64,000 bases of DNA from Ramlibacter henchirensis. Lineage in GTDB: Bacteria; Pseudomonadota; Gammaproteobacteria; Burkholderiales; Burkholderiaceae_C. Positions within the stretch are counted from its first letter, which is position 1, and the number at the start of each line of letters is the position of its first letter. The notes below the pieces were generated by a model. The model ran no database searches, was not told the DNA's origin, and saw nothing but the letters and a program-made list of their open reading frames with translations. Shown here one piece after another: positions 10,065 through 23,198 of the stretch. The translations under genes and the position numbers were made by a program. Location of the stretch: positions 248,001 through 312,000 of the forward strand of contig NZ_SMLM01000001.1 in the NCBI RefSeq assembly GCF_004682015.1. The letters run 5' to 3'.

Positions 10065-10197
10065 GCCCTCGCCGGCAAGCCGGACAAAGGCCAGCTGATC
10101 ATCTCCTAAAGCCCAACCGGTGTAAATCTTGCTGTGGTAGGCGCGCGAATGTCGCGCCAGCCCGCTGGGCAGGAGTTCACGGGTGGGGAAGGGAAAC

Positions 10198-10274
10198 TGG
10201 TCGGGGTGAGAGGATTCGAACCTCCGGCCTCTACGTCCCGAACGTAGCGCTCTACCAGGCTAAGCTACACCCCG
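10198..10274 (-). tRNA. tRNA-Pro (CGG anticodon)
   Basis: The 77-base gene folds into a full cloverleaf on the minus strand. The acceptor arm is CGGGGTG/CACCCCG, the anticodon stem is CTACG/CGTAG with loop TTCGGGA (anticodon CGG), the T arm holds GGTTCGAATCC, and the 3' CCA is encoded. It lies between pilB and ispB. Confidence 0.96.
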
Positions 10275-10311
10275 ATTGCCGCTTGCGAGAAGCGCCGGCT
10301 GATCTTGCGAA

Positions 10312-11295
10312 TCAGTTGCGACGCCCAAGCAGCTGAGCCGCCAATTGTACCAAACCATCGGAGTACTCGTTGCGCGGCAGCTGTTGCGCGCATCCGATCG
10401 CGCGCTGCGCTTCCGCGGCGGCGGCCGCGCGGGTCACGTCCAGCGCGCCGGTCTGGCGCACGACGGCCACGATCGCATCGAGTTCCTCCACCGCGCCGTG
10501 CTCGATGGCGTGCTTGATCAGATCTCGTTGTTCCGCGGTGCCGCGCTCCATCGCGGCGATCAGGGGCAGCGTGGCCTTCCCCTCGCGCAAATCGTCACCC
10601 AGGTTCTTCCCCATCTCCTGCGCGTCGCCGTCGTAATCGAGAACGTCGTCGATCACCTGGAACGCCGTGCCCAGCGCCTGGCCATAGGACGCGCAGGCTT
10701 CCTCCAGTTCCTTCGGCGCGCGTGCCAGCACGGCGCCGAGCCGCGCGCTGGCCTCGAACAGCTTGGCGGTCTTGGAGCGGATCACGCGAAGGTAGCCCGC
10801 CTCGTCGAGTGAGGCGTCGTGCATGTTCATCAGCTGCAGGACCTCGCCTTCGGCGATCACGTTCGTGGCGTCGGCCAGGATGGCCATGATGCGCATGTCG
10901 TTCGCTTCCAGCATCATCTGGAACGCCCGCGAATAGAGGAAGTCGCCCACCAGCACACTGGCGGGGTTGCCGAAGCTCTCGTTGGCCGTGGCGCGCCCCC
11001 GGCGAAGCGTGGATTCATCCACGACGTCGTCGTGCAGCAGCGTGGCGGTGTGGATGAACTCCACGACGGCAGCGAGATTGAAGCGCTGTTCGCCGCGAAA
11101 GCCGAGCGCGGCGCTCACCAGCAGCAACAGCGCGGGCCGCAGCCGCTTGCCGCCGGCGGAGATGATGTAGCGCGAGACCTGGCCGACCAGCGGCACCCCG
11201 GAATCGAGTCGGCGCGCGATGACCGCGTCCACCTCGAGCATGTCATCGGCGATCAGGGAAAGCACCGGGCCGGTGCTGGTAGGGGGAGAGGTCAA
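10312..11295 (-). CDS. ispB: Octaprenyl diphosphate synthase IspB (polyprenyl synthetase)
   Basis: This trans-prenyltransferase extends farnesyl diphosphate to the side chain of ubiquinone; Q8 would be expected in this group. The 327 residues show the first Asp-rich motif in [10 protein letters not shown] and the second in [11 protein letters not shown], both magnesium/diphosphate binding. It is divergent from rplU, a conserved ispB/rplU arrangement. Chain length is inferred from taxonomy. Confidence 0.94.
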   Translation of the reverse strand: MTSPPTSTGPVLSLIADDMLEVDAVIARRLDSGVPLVGQVSRYIISAGGKRLRPALLLLVSAALGFRGEQRFNLAAVVEFIHTATLLHDDVVDESTLRRGRATANESFGNPASVLVGDFLYSRAFQMMLEANDMRIMAILADATNVIAEGEVLQLMNMHDASLDEAGYLRVIRSKTAKLFEASARLGAVLARAPKELEEACASYGQALGTAFQVIDDVLDYDGDAQEMGKNLGDDLREGKATLPLIAAMERGTAEQRDLIKHAIEHGAVEELDAIVAVVRQTGALDVTRAAAAAEAQRAIGCAQQLPRNEYSDGLVQLAAQLLGRRN

Positions 11296-11365
11296 GGCGG
11301 TACGGCGGTTGCGTGGCGATTATAGGAAGCGCCCCTTGGCAACCTCGGCCGCCCGGCCCGGCCCA

Positions 11366-11395
11366 TTGGTGAGTAACCGCAAACTATGCTATAGT
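11366..11395 (+). promoter_or_regulatory. Probable sigma-70 promoter of rplU-rpmA
   Basis: A TTGGTG -35-like element (11366-11371) is separated by 18 bases from TATAGT (11390-11395), about 55 bases before the rplU start. The area sits in the ispB/rplU divergent gap and is AT-richer than its surroundings. Confidence 0.6.
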
Positions 11396-11449
11396 CGAGG
11401 GCTCTCCGGGAAATCCGTCCCGGGGTACTTCCCATTCGAGAGGTCTCAC

Positions 11450-11761
11450 ATGTACGCGGTCATAAAAACCGGCGGCAAGCAGTATCGCGTTGCTTCCGGC
11501 GAAAAGATCAAAGTAGAACAGATTGCTGCGGACGTAGGCCAGGAAATCGTGCTCGATCAGGTGCTGGCTGTCGGTAACGGCGGCGACCTGAAGATCGGCA
11601 GTCCCCTGGTGTCCGGCGCCACCGTCAAGGCCACGATCGTGGCCCACGGCAAGCACGACAAGGTGCGCATCTTCAAGATGCGCCGCCGCAAGCACTACCA
11701 GAAGCGCCAGGGCCATCGCCAGCAGTTCACCGAGCTGCAGATCGGCGCCATCGCCCTCTAA
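11450..11761 (+). CDS. rplU: 50S ribosomal protein L21
   Basis: L21 is a 23S rRNA-binding protein of the large subunit. The 103-residue protein starts [14 protein letters not shown] and ends with the usual [11 protein letters not shown] region. The ATG at 11450 was chosen over longer in-frame starts because it matches family length. rpmA follows 15 bases later. Confidence 0.98.
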   Translation: MYAVIKTGGKQYRVASGEKIKVEQIAADVGQEIVLDQVLAVGNGGDLKIGSPLVSGATVKATIVAHGKHDKVRIFKMRRRKHYQKRQGHRQQFTELQIGAIAL

Positions 11762-11776
11762 CCAGGAGCAGCAGAC

Positions 11777-12037
11777 ATGGCACAGAAAAAAGGCGGCGGC
11801 TCTACGCGCAACGGGCGGGATTCCCAGCCCAAGATGCTCGGCGTCAAGGCGTTCGGCGGAGAGCTGATCAGCGCCGGCTCCATCATCGTGCGCCAGCGCG
11901 GCACCAAATTCCATCCCGGCACCAACGTCGGCCTGGGCAAGGACCACACGCTCTTCGCGCTGGTCGACGGCCACGTCCAGTTCGCCACCAAGGGCTCGCT
12001 GAACAAGCAAACGGTCAGCGTCATCCCGGCGGCCTGA
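11777..12037 (+). CDS. rpmA: 50S ribosomal protein L27
   Basis: L27 reaches toward the peptidyl-transferase centre. The 86-residue protein begins [19 protein letters not shown] and contains the conserved [20 protein letters not shown]-type ribosome site precedes it. A strong terminator follows before obgE. Confidence 0.98.
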   Translation: MAQKKGGGSTRNGRDSQPKMLGVKAFGGELISAGSIIVRQRGTKFHPGTNVGLGKDHTLFALVDGHVQFATKGSLNKQTVSVIPAA

Positions 12038-12042
12038 GTTAA

Positions 12043-14348
<2,306 letters not shown>

Positions 14349-14363
14349 GGACCGAGGCCCGCG

Positions 14364-14882
14364 TCAGCGCACCTCGTTGCGGAAACGGTAGTTGCCGGAG
14401 CTGCCCAGGTCGCGCGCGATCTGATCGGGCGAGCGGTTGGTTCCTCGGCCCACGCACGCGCCATTGCGGGCGATCGCGAGACTGTGGAGCGTAGAGGCGC
14501 TGCCGTGCAGCGGTTTCCAGTCCGCGTCTCGCACGGGCACCCACTTGTCGCCTGAGTTGCGGGCGTACAGCTTCACTTCCGCGGTGTTGCACCTCACGCC
14601 TTCGTACAGGGCGTTGACGGCGCCGCCTTCACCACGGGCCACGACCACATAGCGCACCACGCCGTCGTTGCCGATGCGGATGGAGGCCGGGTCGACGCCC
14701 CAGCGCAGCACCGAGCTGCTGATCTCGAGCGGCACCAGTTGCTCGGTCTTGAGCGCGGGCGGGGGAGGAGCCTCGGCCTCCTTCCAGTCCGGATCGACAT
14801 CGGTGATCTGCGCGTGCGCGGCCACGCACCCGATGCCCAGGACAAGCAGCGCGACGTTTCGTCGCGCCGCCTCAAGGCGCAC
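14364..14882 (-). CDS. CNP1-like exported protein
   Basis: This 172-residue protein has a signal peptide ending near AHAQ and a single domain resembling the CNP1 (cryptic neisserial protein 1) family, whose function is unknown. Conserved features seen are [19 protein letters not shown] and a [15 protein letters not shown] segment. It overlaps rppH by 11 bp on the same strand, so the two are probably co-expressed. Confidence 0.75.
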   Translation of the reverse strand: MRLEAARRNVALLVLGIGCVAAHAQITDVDPDWKEAEAPPPPALKTEQLVPLEISSSVLRWGVDPASIRIGNDGVVRYVVVARGEGGAVNALYEGVRCNTAEVKLYARNSGDKWVPVRDADWKPLHGSASTLHSLAIARNGACVGRGTNRSPDQIARDLGSSGNYRFRNEVR

Positions 14883-15522
14883 GGTTGCCTTCGTGGGCGT
14901 TCTTCAGTGCGGCTTGCGGATCGGGCTCGAAGGTGGCGCCCGGCGGCAGCTCGAAGCTCGGACCGGGCAGGGGCTCGCCGTGCTGTTCATGCGGCCCCGC
15001 GGGATCGCGCGAACGCATGCCGCCGCGCAGGTAGCGATTGCGATGGTCGTGCCGCGGCACGAAGCGCGCCAGTTCAGTCAGCGCCATCTCGTACACGCCG
15101 CGCTTGAATTCGACCACGACGTCCAGCGGGACCCAGTAGTCGTTCCAGCGCCAGGCGTCGAATTCGGGATGGTTGGTGGCGCGCAGGTTCAGGTTCCAGT
15201 CCTGGCCCGTGAGCTGCAGCAGGTACCAGATCTGTTTCTGGCCCTTGTAGTGTCCGCGTGCATCGCGACGGATGTAGCGGTCCGGCACTTCGTAGCGCAA
15301 CCAGTCGCGCGTGCGGGCGATGATGCGCACGTGTTCGGGCTTGAGCCCGATCTCTTCGTGCAACTCGCGGTACATCGCCTGTTCGGGCGTCTCTCCGCGA
15401 TCGATCCCGCCTTGCGGAAACTGCCAGCTGTGGGTGCGGATTCGCTTGCCCCAGAACACCTGGTTTTTCTGGTTGAGCAGGATGATGCCGACGTTGGGCC
15501 TGAAGCCGTCCCGGTCAAGCAT
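14872..15522 (-). CDS. rppH: RNA pyrophosphohydrolase RppH
   Basis: RppH removes pyrophosphate from mRNA 5' ends and starts RNA decay. The 216-residue protein begins [18 protein letters not shown] and has the Nudix box [20 protein letters not shown]. The length, with a basic C-terminal extension, fits betaproteobacterial RppH. The ATG at 15522 was chosen since upstream sequence overlaps the divergent proS leader. proS starts on the other strand 97 bases away. Confidence 0.94.
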   Translation of the reverse strand: MLDRDGFRPNVGIILLNQKNQVFWGKRIRTHSWQFPQGGIDRGETPEQAMYRELHEEIGLKPEHVRIIARTRDWLRYEVPDRYIRRDARGHYKGQKQIWYLLQLTGQDWNLNLRATNHPEFDAWRWNDYWVPLDVVVEFKRGVYEMALTELARFVPRHDHRNRYLRGGMRSRDPAGPHEQHGEPLPGPSFELPPGATFEPDPQAALKNAHEGNRAP

Positions 15523-15619
15523 AATCAAACCCCAAACTTTTGAACTGAGTCCATTATGCACGCCGCCCTGCGCGTGCGCCAAGAACTCAGCCGTCCCGCG
15601 CCCGCCCGTTCTCCCCCGA

Positions 15620-17365
15620 ATGAAAGCCTCCCAGTTCCTGATTTCCACGCTCAAGGAAGCGCCCGCCGATGCCGAGGTGGTGAGCCACCAGCTGATGATG
15701 CGGGCGGGCATGGTCAAGAAGCTGGGGGCGGGCATCTACACGTGGATGCCCATGGGGCTTCGCGTCGTGCGCAAGATCGAAGCCATCGTGCGCGAGGAGA
15801 TGAACCGCGCCGGCGCGGTGGAACTGCTCATGCCCGTGGTGCAGCCCGCGGAGTTCTGGCAGGAGACGGGCCGCTGGTCCAAGATGGGCCCGGAGCTGAT
15901 GCGGGTGAAGGACCGCCACGAGCGCGACTTCATCATCCAGCCCACGAGTGAAGAAGTCGTCACCGACGTCGCGCGGCAGGAACTCCGCAGCTACAAGCAG
16001 CTGCCGAAAAACCTGTATCACATCCAGACGAAGTTCCGCGACGAGCGGCGGCCGCGTTTCGGCGTGATGCGCAGCCGCGAGTTCATCATGAAGGACGCGT
16101 ACAGCTTCGACCGCGACGCCGCCAGCTCCAAGGCGAGCTACCAGGCGATGGCCCGGGCCTACCGCGCGATCTTCGACCGCTTCGGCCTGCGCTACCGCGC
16201 CGTCGCGGCCGACAGCGGCGCCATCGGCGGCGACCTCTCCGAGGAGTTCCAGGTCATCGCCGCGACGGGCGAGGACGCCGTGGTGTATTGCCCCGAGAGC
16301 GAATACGCCGCCAACATGGAGAAGGCCGAGGCCCGCGCGCCCGCGGGCCCGCGTCCCGCACCGGCGCAGCGCATGGAGAAGACGCCGACGCCCGGCAAGA
16401 GCACCTGCCCGGACGTGGCCCAGTTCCTCGGCATCCCGTTGCAGCGCACGGTCAAGTCGCTGGTGCTGGCCACCGACGGCGTCGACGACAACGGCCGTCC
16501 GCCCGGCACGCAGGTCTGGCTGCTGCTGCTGCGCGGCGACCACGACATGAACGAGATCAAGGTCGGCAAGGTGCCCGGCTTGGACGCGGGCTTCCGCTTC
16601 GCCACCAACGCCGAGATCGTGGATCGCTTCGGCACGCCCCCGGGCTACCTTGGCCCCATCGGCACGAGGAAGCCCGTGCGCGTGGTCGCCGACCGCGAGG
16701 TCGCCGTGATGGCCGACTGGGTCTGCGGCGCCAACGCCGAGGGGTACCACCTCACCGGCGTGAACTGGGGCCGCGACCTGCCCGAGCCCGATGCGGTCGC
16801 GGACCTGCGCAACGTGGTCGAAGGCGACCCATCACCCGACGGCGAGGGTCGCCTGGTCATCGAGCGCGGCATCGAGGTGGGCCACGTGTTCTACCTCGGC
16901 ACCAAGTACAGCGCGCCGATGGAGGCCAGCTTCCTGGACGAAAACGGCAAGCCCCAGCTGATGGAGATGGGCTGCTATGGCATCGGCATCACGCGGCTGC
17001 CGGCCGCCGCCATCGAGCAGAACAACGACGCCAGAGGGATCATCTGGCCCGACGCGATCGCGCCCTTCACGGTGGTGGTCTGCCCGATCGGCATGGACCG
17101 CAGCGCCGAAGTGCGCGCGGCCGCCGAAAAACTGCACGACGAACTCGCCGCCGCCGGCGTGGACGTGATGCTGGACGACCGCGGCGAGCGCCCCGGTGCC
17201 ATGTTCGCGGACTGGGAACTGATCGGCGTGCCGCACCGCGTCGTCATTTCCGATCGCGGCCTCAAGGAAGGGCAGCTCGAATACCAGCACCGGCGCGATG
17301 CGGCCGCCACCAAGGTGCCCGCGGGCGAAGTCATGGCCTTCCTGCGCGGCCGCCTGCAGGCGTGA
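15620..17365 (+). CDS. proS: Prolyl-tRNA synthetase ProS
   Basis: ProS charges tRNA-Pro. The 581 residues fit the bacterial type, with class II motifs (for example [20 protein letters not shown]) interrupted by a YbaK-like editing domain at roughly 230-400, which removes Ala-tRNA-Pro. The start [15 protein letters not shown] matches the family; a longer upstream frame is not conserved-looking. Its GTG-started neighbour overlaps the stop. Confidence 0.96.
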   Translation: MKASQFLISTLKEAPADAEVVSHQLMMRAGMVKKLGAGIYTWMPMGLRVVRKIEAIVREEMNRAGAVELLMPVVQPAEFWQETGRWSKMGPELMRVKDRHERDFIIQPTSEEVVTDVARQELRSYKQLPKNLYHIQTKFRDERRPRFGVMRSREFIMKDAYSFDRDAASSKASYQAMARAYRAIFDRFGLRYRAVAADSGAIGGDLSEEFQVIAATGEDAVVYCPESEYAANMEKAEARAPAGPRPAPAQRMEKTPTPGKSTCPDVAQFLGIPLQRTVKSLVLATDGVDDNGRPPGTQVWLLLLRGDHDMNEIKVGKVPGLDAGFRFATNAEIVDRFGTPPGYLGPIGTRKPVRVVADREVAVMADWVCGANAEGYHLTGVNWGRDLPEPDAVADLRNVVEGDPSPDGEGRLVIERGIEVGHVFYLGTKYSAPMEASFLDENGKPQLMEMGCYGIGITRLPAAAIEQNNDARGIIWPDAIAPFTVVVCPIGMDRSAEVRAAAEKLHDELAAAGVDVMLDDRGERPGAMFADWELIGVPHRVVISDRGLKEGQLEYQHRRDAAATKVPAGEVMAFLRGRLQA

Positions 17366-18024
17366 TCGCGCGGCGCGCCGCGCTCGCGCTGCTCGCGGCG
17401 GGGCCGTTCGCGGCGACGAGTGCGCGCGCCGGCGGGCAGATCGAGGAACCGCTGGCCGACTCGGTGCGCACCGCTCTGAGTTCGGCCATCGCCAACTCGG
17501 CGCCGCCGGTTCCCGATTTCACCGACACCGAATCGCGTCTCGCCTACCTGCGCTGGCTCGGCGCGATGAGTCCCCGCCTGTTGCGACGCAAGGTGGACTG
17601 GCAGGAGCGCAAGGAATTCCTGCAGACCGTCTGGTACGAGAGCAAGCGCGCGGGCCTCGATCCGGGCCTGGTGCTGGGATTGATCCAGGTGGAAAGCGCC
17701 TTTCGCAAGTTCGCGGTCAGCAGCGTAGGAGCGCGCGGCTACATGCAGGTGATGCCGTTCTGGAGCCGCCTGATCGGCGACGGCGATGCGGGCAGGCTGT
17801 TCCACATGCAGACCAACCTGCGTTTCGGCTGCGTGATCCTGCGCCACTACATCGACCGCGAGCGCGGCGACTTGTTCATGGCCTTGGGTCGTTACAACGG
17901 CAGCCGCGGCAAGCCGCAGTACCCGAACGCGGTGTTCGCGGCCGCGAAGCAGTGGCGCTTCATCGACACCACGCCGCCCAGGGGCGAGGACCCGGCACTG
18001 CGAGCCGGCGGCGGCCCGACCTGA
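17362..18024 (+). CDS. Lytic transglycosylase (SLT domain)
   Basis: This 220-residue exported protein would cleave peptidoglycan with formation of anhydro-muropeptides. It has a signal peptide, then a Slt70-type catalytic domain with the likely catalytic glutamate in [10 protein letters not shown], followed by [13 protein letters not shown] and [13 protein letters not shown] at 17362 overlaps the proS stop and gives a clean signal peptide ([17 protein letters not shown]). Confidence 0.88.
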   Translation: MIARRAALALLAAGPFAATSARAGGQIEEPLADSVRTALSSAIANSAPPVPDFTDTESRLAYLRWLGAMSPRLLRRKVDWQERKEFLQTVWYESKRAGLDPGLVLGLIQVESAFRKFAVSSVGARGYMQVMPFWSRLIGDGDAGRLFHMQTNLRFGCVILRHYIDRERGDLFMALGRYNGSRGKPQYPNAVFAAAKQWRFIDTTPPRGEDPALRAGGGPT

Positions 18025-18028
18025 ACCC

Positions 18029-19027
18029 TTACTGCACGAAGCCGATCTTGCCCTTGCCCGACGCGGGCTTGGGCAGGTCTTCCACCGCGATCTCGCTGCG
18101 CTGGTCCAGGCGGGCATTGCCGAAGCCGGTCATGAGCGCGCGGCGCATGTCGCGCGGCGCCAGTTCGGCCAGCTGGTCGAGCAGGTCGTCCGACGGCTCG
18201 GGCTCGAAGCGCGCGCCCCAGCCATGCTCGCACCGGATCGAGACGTAGAGGTTGCGCGCGATCTGCCGGGCTGCTTCGAAAGAGGGCGCTTCGATCTCGA
18301 ACACGTTCATCCGGTTGAGGATGGGCTCCGGAATGCAGCGCTCGTCGTTGGCGGTCATGATCCAGATGACCTGGCTCGCATCGATCGCCACCTCGGCGAA
18401 CTCGTCCATGAAGGTCTGCGCGGTGTCGTGCTCCAGCAGGCCGTAGAGCGCGCCGAGGGGGTCGTACTGCGCATCGGCGGCCGCCTTGTCGATCTCGTCG
18501 ACCACGATCACCGGGTTGGCGTACTGGCCGTCGACGATCGCCTCGAACACCTTGCCCGGCTTGGCGCCTTTCCACTGCGACGAAGCACCTGACAGCAGCC
18601 AGCCCGCGGTCATGGAACTCATGGGCACCAGGCTCATTCCGGTGCCCAGCAGGTCGGCCAGCTTGCGCGCGAAATGGGTCTTGCCGATGCCCGGCGGACC
18701 CAACAGCAGCATCGGCGTGACTTCCAGGCCGTCCCGGCTGTCCTGCGACAGCGCCACGTGGCGCTTCACGTCGTCGAGCGCATCGGTGAAGTTGGGCAGC
18801 TGCTCGTAAAGCGCCGCCATGTCGGGGACGCCGCTGGGCTTGACCTGGAAGCGCTCCGGCCCGCGCTCGAGCATGCGCTCGTACGTCGTGCGCAGGTTCT
18901 CATGTTCCTTGTTGGGCAGCTTGGCGAGCTTGCGCTCGACGTCATGCGGACGGAAGACGTTCCGCAGGTTGGCGATGGGAAGCTTGAACGAAGACGATTG
19001 GTGGGGCACCAGACTGCGGCTGTCCAT
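18029..19027 (-). CDS. AAA-family ATPase, Lon-like without protease domain
   Basis: This 332-residue protein has one AAA+ module: Walker A GPPGIGKTH near residue 111, Walker B VIVVDEIDKA, sensor 1 MTAND, and a C-terminal helical region. The spacing recalls the ATPase part of Lon, but the Ser-Lys protease domain is absent. A substrate or partner cannot be assigned. It is convergent with the lytic transglycosylase gene and stands alone. Confidence 0.8.
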   Translation of the reverse strand: MDSRSLVPHQSSSFKLPIANLRNVFRPHDVERKLAKLPNKEHENLRTTYERMLERGPERFQVKPSGVPDMAALYEQLPNFTDALDDVKRHVALSQDSRDGLEVTPMLLLGPPGIGKTHFARKLADLLGTGMSLVPMSSMTAGWLLSGASSQWKGAKPGKVFEAIVDGQYANPVIVVDEIDKAAADAQYDPLGALYGLLEHDTAQTFMDEFAEVAIDASQVIWIMTANDERCIPEPILNRMNVFEIEAPSFEAARQIARNLYVSIRCEHGWGARFEPEPSDDLLDQLAELAPRDMRRALMTGFGNARLDQRSEIAVEDLPKPASGKGKIGFVQ

Positions 19028-19171
19028 GCTCGCTGCTCCTTCACGACTGCTGTGTTCATTCCAGCATAAGCCGTGCCAGAGCGCAATCGAGTCGGGCCGC
19101 TGCCGCGACCACTGTCAGGTTTTTGCCGATGTGTTTGGCAGCCGAAAGAGGCGGGCTGCTGAGGTGCGCCC

Positions 19172-19504
19172 TCAGGCGCGCGGCGTGGTGGCGCCCAGCA
19201 CCTGCTGCAACTCGCCGCTCTGGTACATCTCCATCATGATGTCCGAGCCGCCGATGAATTCGCCGCGCACGTACAGCTGAGGAATCGTCGGCCAGTTGCT
19301 GTATTCCTTGATGCCCTGGCGGATCTCGTCGTCCTCCAGCACGTTCACGGTGGTCAGCGCCTTCGGGTCGACGCCGCAGGCCTTCAGGATCTGGATCGCG
19401 CGGCCGGAGAAGCCGCACATCGGGAAGCTCGCGCTTCCCTTCATGAACAGCAGCACGTCGTTGGTCTTGACCAGCTGGTCGATGCGTTGCTGGGCGTCGC
19501 TCAT
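19172..19504 (-). CDS. grxD: Monothiol glutaredoxin GrxD
   Basis: This CGFS-type glutaredoxin carries iron-sulfur clusters, usually with BolA. The 110-residue protein has CGFS at residues 30-33 and the conserved WPTIPQLYV and GGSDI glutathione-binding parts. The ATG at 19504 has AGGAG at good spacing and is preferred over a TTG two codons upstream. It follows prmC on the same strand, completing hemA-prfA-prmC-grxD. Confidence 0.95.
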   Translation of the reverse strand: MSDAQQRIDQLVKTNDVLLFMKGSASFPMCGFSGRAIQILKACGVDPKALTTVNVLEDDEIRQGIKEYSNWPTIPQLYVRGEFIGGSDIMMEMYQSGELQQVLGATTPRA

Positions 19505-19555
19505 GGGCAATCTCCTGGAATGGGGTGGGGCCGCAGTGCGGCACTTTGGGTCGGA

Positions 19556-20380
19556 TTATCCCCGTTCAAGCCGGCCGCCGGAGCAGCGCTCGATGCCGGC
19601 CAGGTCGCGGCGGGAGCTGACGTCGGCAAAGCCCGCCGCCTCCAGCAGCCCACGCACCGCGGCCGCTTGATCCCACCCGTGCTCCAGCAGCAGCCAGCCG
19701 CCCGGCGCCAGGCAGCGGAGCGCCTGCTGCACGATGGCCCGCAGGTCATCGAGGCCGTCGGCCCCGGCCACCAGCGCCTGCCGCGGCTCGTGTTGCAAGG
19801 CGCGGAGGTGCTCGTCGCCTTCAGCGACGTAGGGCGGATTGGACACGATCAGGTCGTAGGGACCATCGCAGCCGGCGAGCCAGCGGCCATGCTTGAAGCG
19901 CAGGGGAAGGTTCAGTCGCGCCGCATTCTGCGAGGCGACGGACAAAGCATCGGCGCTCGCGTCGACTGCTTCCATGATCGCATCGCGCCTTCGATCGGCG
20001 ATCGCCAGCGCGATCGCGCCGCTGCCCGTGCCGAGGTCGATCACGAGCGGCGCGCTGCGACCGGCCAGCACCTCCAGCGACCATTCGACCAGCGTCTCGG
20101 TTTCGGGCCGCGGCACCAGCACGCGCTCGTCCACCAGGAGGTCGAGCCCGAAAAACTCCTTGCGGCCCACCAGGTACGCGACCGGTTCGCCCGCGGCGCG
20201 CCGAGCGCACAGCGCCTCGAAAGCTCGCGCGACGTGAGGCGCCAGCGATTCGTCGTCGTGCGCCAGCAGCCAAGCCCGACCACCCGCGGGCCGCCGCAAT
20301 GCATGCAGCATCAGCAACTGCGCATCGAGCCGCTCGATGCCGCCCGCGGCCGCCTGCCGCAGCGCCTGCGCGATGTTCAT
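19556..20380 (-). CDS. prmC: Release factor glutamine methyltransferase PrmC
   Basis: PrmC methylates the Gln of the GGQ motif in release factors, here PrfA encoded just upstream. The 274-residue protein has the SAM-binding [14 protein letters not shown] and the catalytic NPPY. Start ATG overlaps the prfA stop by 4 bp. The longer frame upstream is prfA in another frame. Confidence 0.95.
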   Translation of the reverse strand: MNIAQALRQAAAGGIERLDAQLLMLHALRRPAGGRAWLLAHDDESLAPHVARAFEALCARRAAGEPVAYLVGRKEFFGLDLLVDERVLVPRPETETLVEWSLEVLAGRSAPLVIDLGTGSGAIALAIADRRRDAIMEAVDASADALSVASQNAARLNLPLRFKHGRWLAGCDGPYDLIVSNPPYVAEGDEHLRALQHEPRQALVAGADGLDDLRAIVQQALRCLAPGGWLLLEHGWDQAAAVRGLLEAAGFADVSSRRDLAGIERCSGGRLERG

Positions 20381-21474
20381 GCCGCGCCCACGCCCAGGCC
20401 GATCTCCAGTTCCTCCAGCTGTTCGGCCTTGCGGGCCAGGAGCAGGCCTTCGATCAGCTCGTCCAGCTCGCCTTCCATGACGAAGGGCAGCTTGTACAGC
20501 GTGAGGTTGATGCGGTGGTCCGTCACCCGGCCCTGGGGGAAGTTGTAGGTGCGGATGCGGTCGCTGCGGTCGCCGCTGCCGATCAGGCCCTTGCGAGTGG
20601 CCGCCTCTTTCGCGGCGCGCTCGCTGCGCTCCTTCTCGCGGATGCGCGCGGCCAGCACCTGCAGCGCCTTGGCCTTGTTGCGGTGCTGCGAGCGGTCGTC
20701 CTGGCACTCGGCCACGATGCCGGTGGGGATGTGCGTGATGCGCACCGCCGAATCCGTCTTGTTGATGTGCTGTCCGCCCGCACCGCTGGCGCGGAAGGTA
20801 TCGATGCGCAGGTCGGCCGGATTGAGCTGGACCGCCTGTGCCTCGTCCGGCTCGGGCAGCGCGGCGACGGTGCACGCGCTGGTGTGGATGCGTCCCTGTG
20901 TCTCGGTGGCGGGCACGCGCTGCACGCGATGGCCGCCCGATTCGAACTTCAGCTTGCCGTAGACGCCGTCGCCGACCACGCGCACCACCACTTCCTTGAA
21001 GCCGCCGACTTCGCCCGCGCTTTCGCTCACCACCTCGCAGCGCCAGCCCTGGCGCTCCGCATACCGCGTGTACATGCGCAGCAGGTCTCCAGCGAAGAGC
21101 GCAGACTCGTCGCCGCCCGTGCCGGCGCGGATCTCGAGGAAGGTGTTGCGCACGTCGTCCGGGTCCTTGGGCAGCAGCAGCTTCTGCAGCTCGTCCTCCA
21201 TCGCCGGCAACTCGGCTTCGATGGCCGCGACCTCCTCGCGCGCCATGTCGGCCATGTCGGCGTCGTCCAGCATCTCGCGCGCCTGCGCCAGGTCGCTCTC
21301 GCGCCGGCGGAACAGCTCGTAGCGGCCGGCGACGTCGCTGACCTCGGCGTGCTCGCGCGTGAGCGCGCGAAAGCGCTCCATGTCGTTGGCGACGTCCGGC
21401 TGCTGCAGGAAGAAGTCGAGTTCCTGCAGGCGGACCGGGTAGCGCTCGAGTTGCTGGCGGAGGAAGGGTTTCAT
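20377..21474 (-). CDS. prfA: Peptide chain release factor 1
   Basis: RF1 ends translation at UAA and UAG. The 365 residues contain the peptidyl-hydrolysis motif GGQ in [16 protein letters not shown] and the PxT-type recognition region. The start [13 protein letters not shown] matches family length; an upstream extension of the open frame is rejected. It lies 107 bases after hemA. Confidence 0.97.
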   Translation of the reverse strand: MKPFLRQQLERYPVRLQELDFFLQQPDVANDMERFRALTREHAEVSDVAGRYELFRRRESDLAQAREMLDDADMADMAREEVAAIEAELPAMEDELQKLLLPKDPDDVRNTFLEIRAGTGGDESALFAGDLLRMYTRYAERQGWRCEVVSESAGEVGGFKEVVVRVVGDGVYGKLKFESGGHRVQRVPATETQGRIHTSACTVAALPEPDEAQAVQLNPADLRIDTFRASGAGGQHINKTDSAVRITHIPTGIVAECQDDRSQHRNKAKALQVLAARIREKERSERAAKEAATRKGLIGSGDRSDRIRTYNFPQGRVTDHRINLTLYKLPFVMEGELDELIEGLLLARKAEQLEELEIGLGVGAA

Positions 21475-21581
21475 GTGCGGGGAAAGGGGCTTCGACAGGC
21501 TCAGCCCGAACGGAGAAGCGGGCCGGCAGCGGCGACTCCGTCCGCCCCGAGCTTCACAAGGGCGGGGGAGCGCGAACGGCG

Positions 21582-22853
21582 CTAACGCTCCTTGCGCAGG
21601 AAGAAGTGTTCGATCGCGCTGCCGGCGCGGTGGCGCGCTTCGGCGTCGCCGGAATGCAGCTCGGCCATCGCGCCGTGCAGCATCTTCTGCGTCAGCCCGC
21701 GCGAGAGCGCCTCCAGCACGGCATCGACGTCCTCGCCCTTGGCCAGCAGCTTGCGCGCGCGGGCGATCTCCACTGCGCGCCACTCGTCGGCCTGCGCGTT
21801 CAGCTGCCGGATCAGGGGCACCGCGCCGCGCTGGTCCATCCAGTGCAGGAAGCTCTGGACGCCGGCATCGATGATCGCTTCGGCCTGCGCGACGGCGGCC
21901 TGCCGCTGCGCCTGTCCCGTCTGCACCACGTGCGCCAGGTCGTCGACGGTGTAGAGGTACACGTCTTCCAGCGCCTTCACCTCCGGTTCGATGTCGCGCG
22001 GAACGGCGAGGTCGACCATGAACATCGGCCGGTGCTTGCGCCGCTTGACCGCCCGCTCCACGGCGCCCAGGCCAATGATCGGCAGCTGGCTCGCGGTGGA
22101 ACTGACGACCGCGTCGAATTCATGCAGCCGCTCGGGCAGGTCGGCCAGCCGCATCACTTCGCCGCCGAAGCGCGTGGCCAGCTTCTCGCCGCGCTCGAGG
22201 GTGCGGTTGGCGACGGCGATGTGGCGCGGATTCTTCGCGGCGAAATGGGTCGCCGCCAGCTCGATCATTTCGCCCGCGCCGACGAACAGCACGCAGATCT
22301 TGCCCAGGTCCTCGAACAGCTGGCCCGCGAGCCGCACCGCGGCCGCGGCCATGCTGATGGAATGCACGCCGATCTCGGTGGCGCTGCGCACTTCCTTCGC
22401 CACCGCGAAGGAGCGCTGGAACAGCTGGTTCAGCGTGGTGCCCAGCGCGCCCGCCTCGTCGGCCAGGCGCACCGCGTCCTTGAGCTGGCCGAGGATCTGC
22501 GCCTCGCCGAGCACCATCGAGTCCAGCCCGCTGGCCACGCGGAAGGCATGGCGGGCGGCCATGCCGTCGCGCAGCGTGTACGCGTGCGAGCGCAGCAGGG
22601 CGGGCGAGACGCCGCCTTGCTGCGCCAGCCATTCGATCGTGGGCTCCAGCCCGTGGTCGGGCCCGGCGCAGTAGATCTCGGTGCGGTTGCAGGTGGACAG
22701 GATGGCCGCTTCGGGCTGCCGTTCGAGCCGGCCGTGCAGGCTCTGCCGCAATTGCTGCAGCGTGGGCTGGATCTGGTCGAGGGCGAACGCGAACTTGCCC
22801 CGCAAGTCGAGCGGGGCTGTCGTGTGGTTGATGCCCAAGGCCCAGACTGCCAT
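21582..22853 (-). CDS. hemA: Glutamyl-tRNA reductase HemA
   Basis: HemA reduces glutamyl-tRNA to glutamate-1-semialdehyde, the first committed step of tetrapyrrole synthesis. The 423 residues start [18 protein letters not shown] and show the catalytic Cys in [10 protein letters not shown] and an NADPH domain ([11 protein letters not shown]). The ATG at 22853 has no ribosome site and lies about 7 bases from a perfect TATAAT, so the mRNA may be leaderless. It heads hemA-prfA-prmC. Confidence 0.96.
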   Translation of the reverse strand: MAVWALGINHTTAPLDLRGKFAFALDQIQPTLQQLRQSLHGRLERQPEAAILSTCNRTEIYCAGPDHGLEPTIEWLAQQGGVSPALLRSHAYTLRDGMAARHAFRVASGLDSMVLGEAQILGQLKDAVRLADEAGALGTTLNQLFQRSFAVAKEVRSATEIGVHSISMAAAAVRLAGQLFEDLGKICVLFVGAGEMIELAATHFAAKNPRHIAVANRTLERGEKLATRFGGEVMRLADLPERLHEFDAVVSSTASQLPIIGLGAVERAVKRRKHRPMFMVDLAVPRDIEPEVKALEDVYLYTVDDLAHVVQTGQAQRQAAVAQAEAIIDAGVQSFLHWMDQRGAVPLIRQLNAQADEWRAVEIARARKLLAKGEDVDAVLEALSRGLTQKMLHGAMAELHSGDAEARHRAGSAIEHFFLRKER

Positions 22854-22860
22854 GGGTGAA

Positions 22861-22866
22861 ATTATA
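22861..22866 (-). promoter_or_regulatory. -10 element of hemA promoter
   Basis: TATAAT on the minus strand, seven bases from the hemA ATG. A clear -35 is not visible. The start of RNA would fall at or next to the start codon, implying leaderless translation. Confidence 0.5.
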
Positions 22867-22917
22867 AAATCCGTCGAGTTCACAAGCACTTAGCTGCAAC
22901 CCAAGGACTTTCACCGG

Positions 22918-23187
22918 ATGGGCCCGCTCGACTCCCTCACGCACCTGGCGGGTTTCCTGGCGCCGGCCGCCTTCCTCGCCCTCGTCCTGCCCGCCGCCTC
23001 GCGCCTCCTGCTGCGCCGCGGAGCAGGCGGCTATTGGCTGCAGGCCGCGCTGGTGTTCATCGCGGCCGCCGCCGTGCTGGCGGGCGGGCTGTGGTGGTTC
23101 GGACGCGACGGCAAGATGGCCACGTACGCGGCCCTGGCGCTGGCCGCGGCCACGGCGCAGTGGCTGGCCGCGCGGGCCTGGAAGTAG
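22918..23187 (+). CDS. Small hypothetical membrane protein
   Basis: This 89-residue protein has no recognised family. Three hydrophobic stretches are visible (about residues 10-30, 40-62 and 67-86) separated by short basic linkers such as RLLLRRG, consistent with a small three-pass inner-membrane protein. AAGGA precedes the ATG at fair distance. It is divergent from hemA and sits 11 bases before yaaA, so may be co-transcribed with it. Confidence 0.65.
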   Translation: MGPLDSLTHLAGFLAPAAFLALVLPAASRLLLRRGAGGYWLQAALVFIAAAAVLAGGLWWFGRDGKMATYAALALAAATAQWLAARAWK

Positions 23188-23198
23188 ACGGCACCGTC

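Noticed and set aside
7065..10109. A 1014-codon open frame on the plus strand opposite pilC/pilB.
   Set aside because: It is the antisense shadow of two well-conserved genes in high-GC DNA; the translation is rich in His, Arg, Asp and Val without any domain.
10065..10197. Possible sigma-54 promoter before pilB (TGGC ... TTGC).
   Set aside because: The spacing between GG and GC is 14 instead of 10, so it does not fit the consensus.
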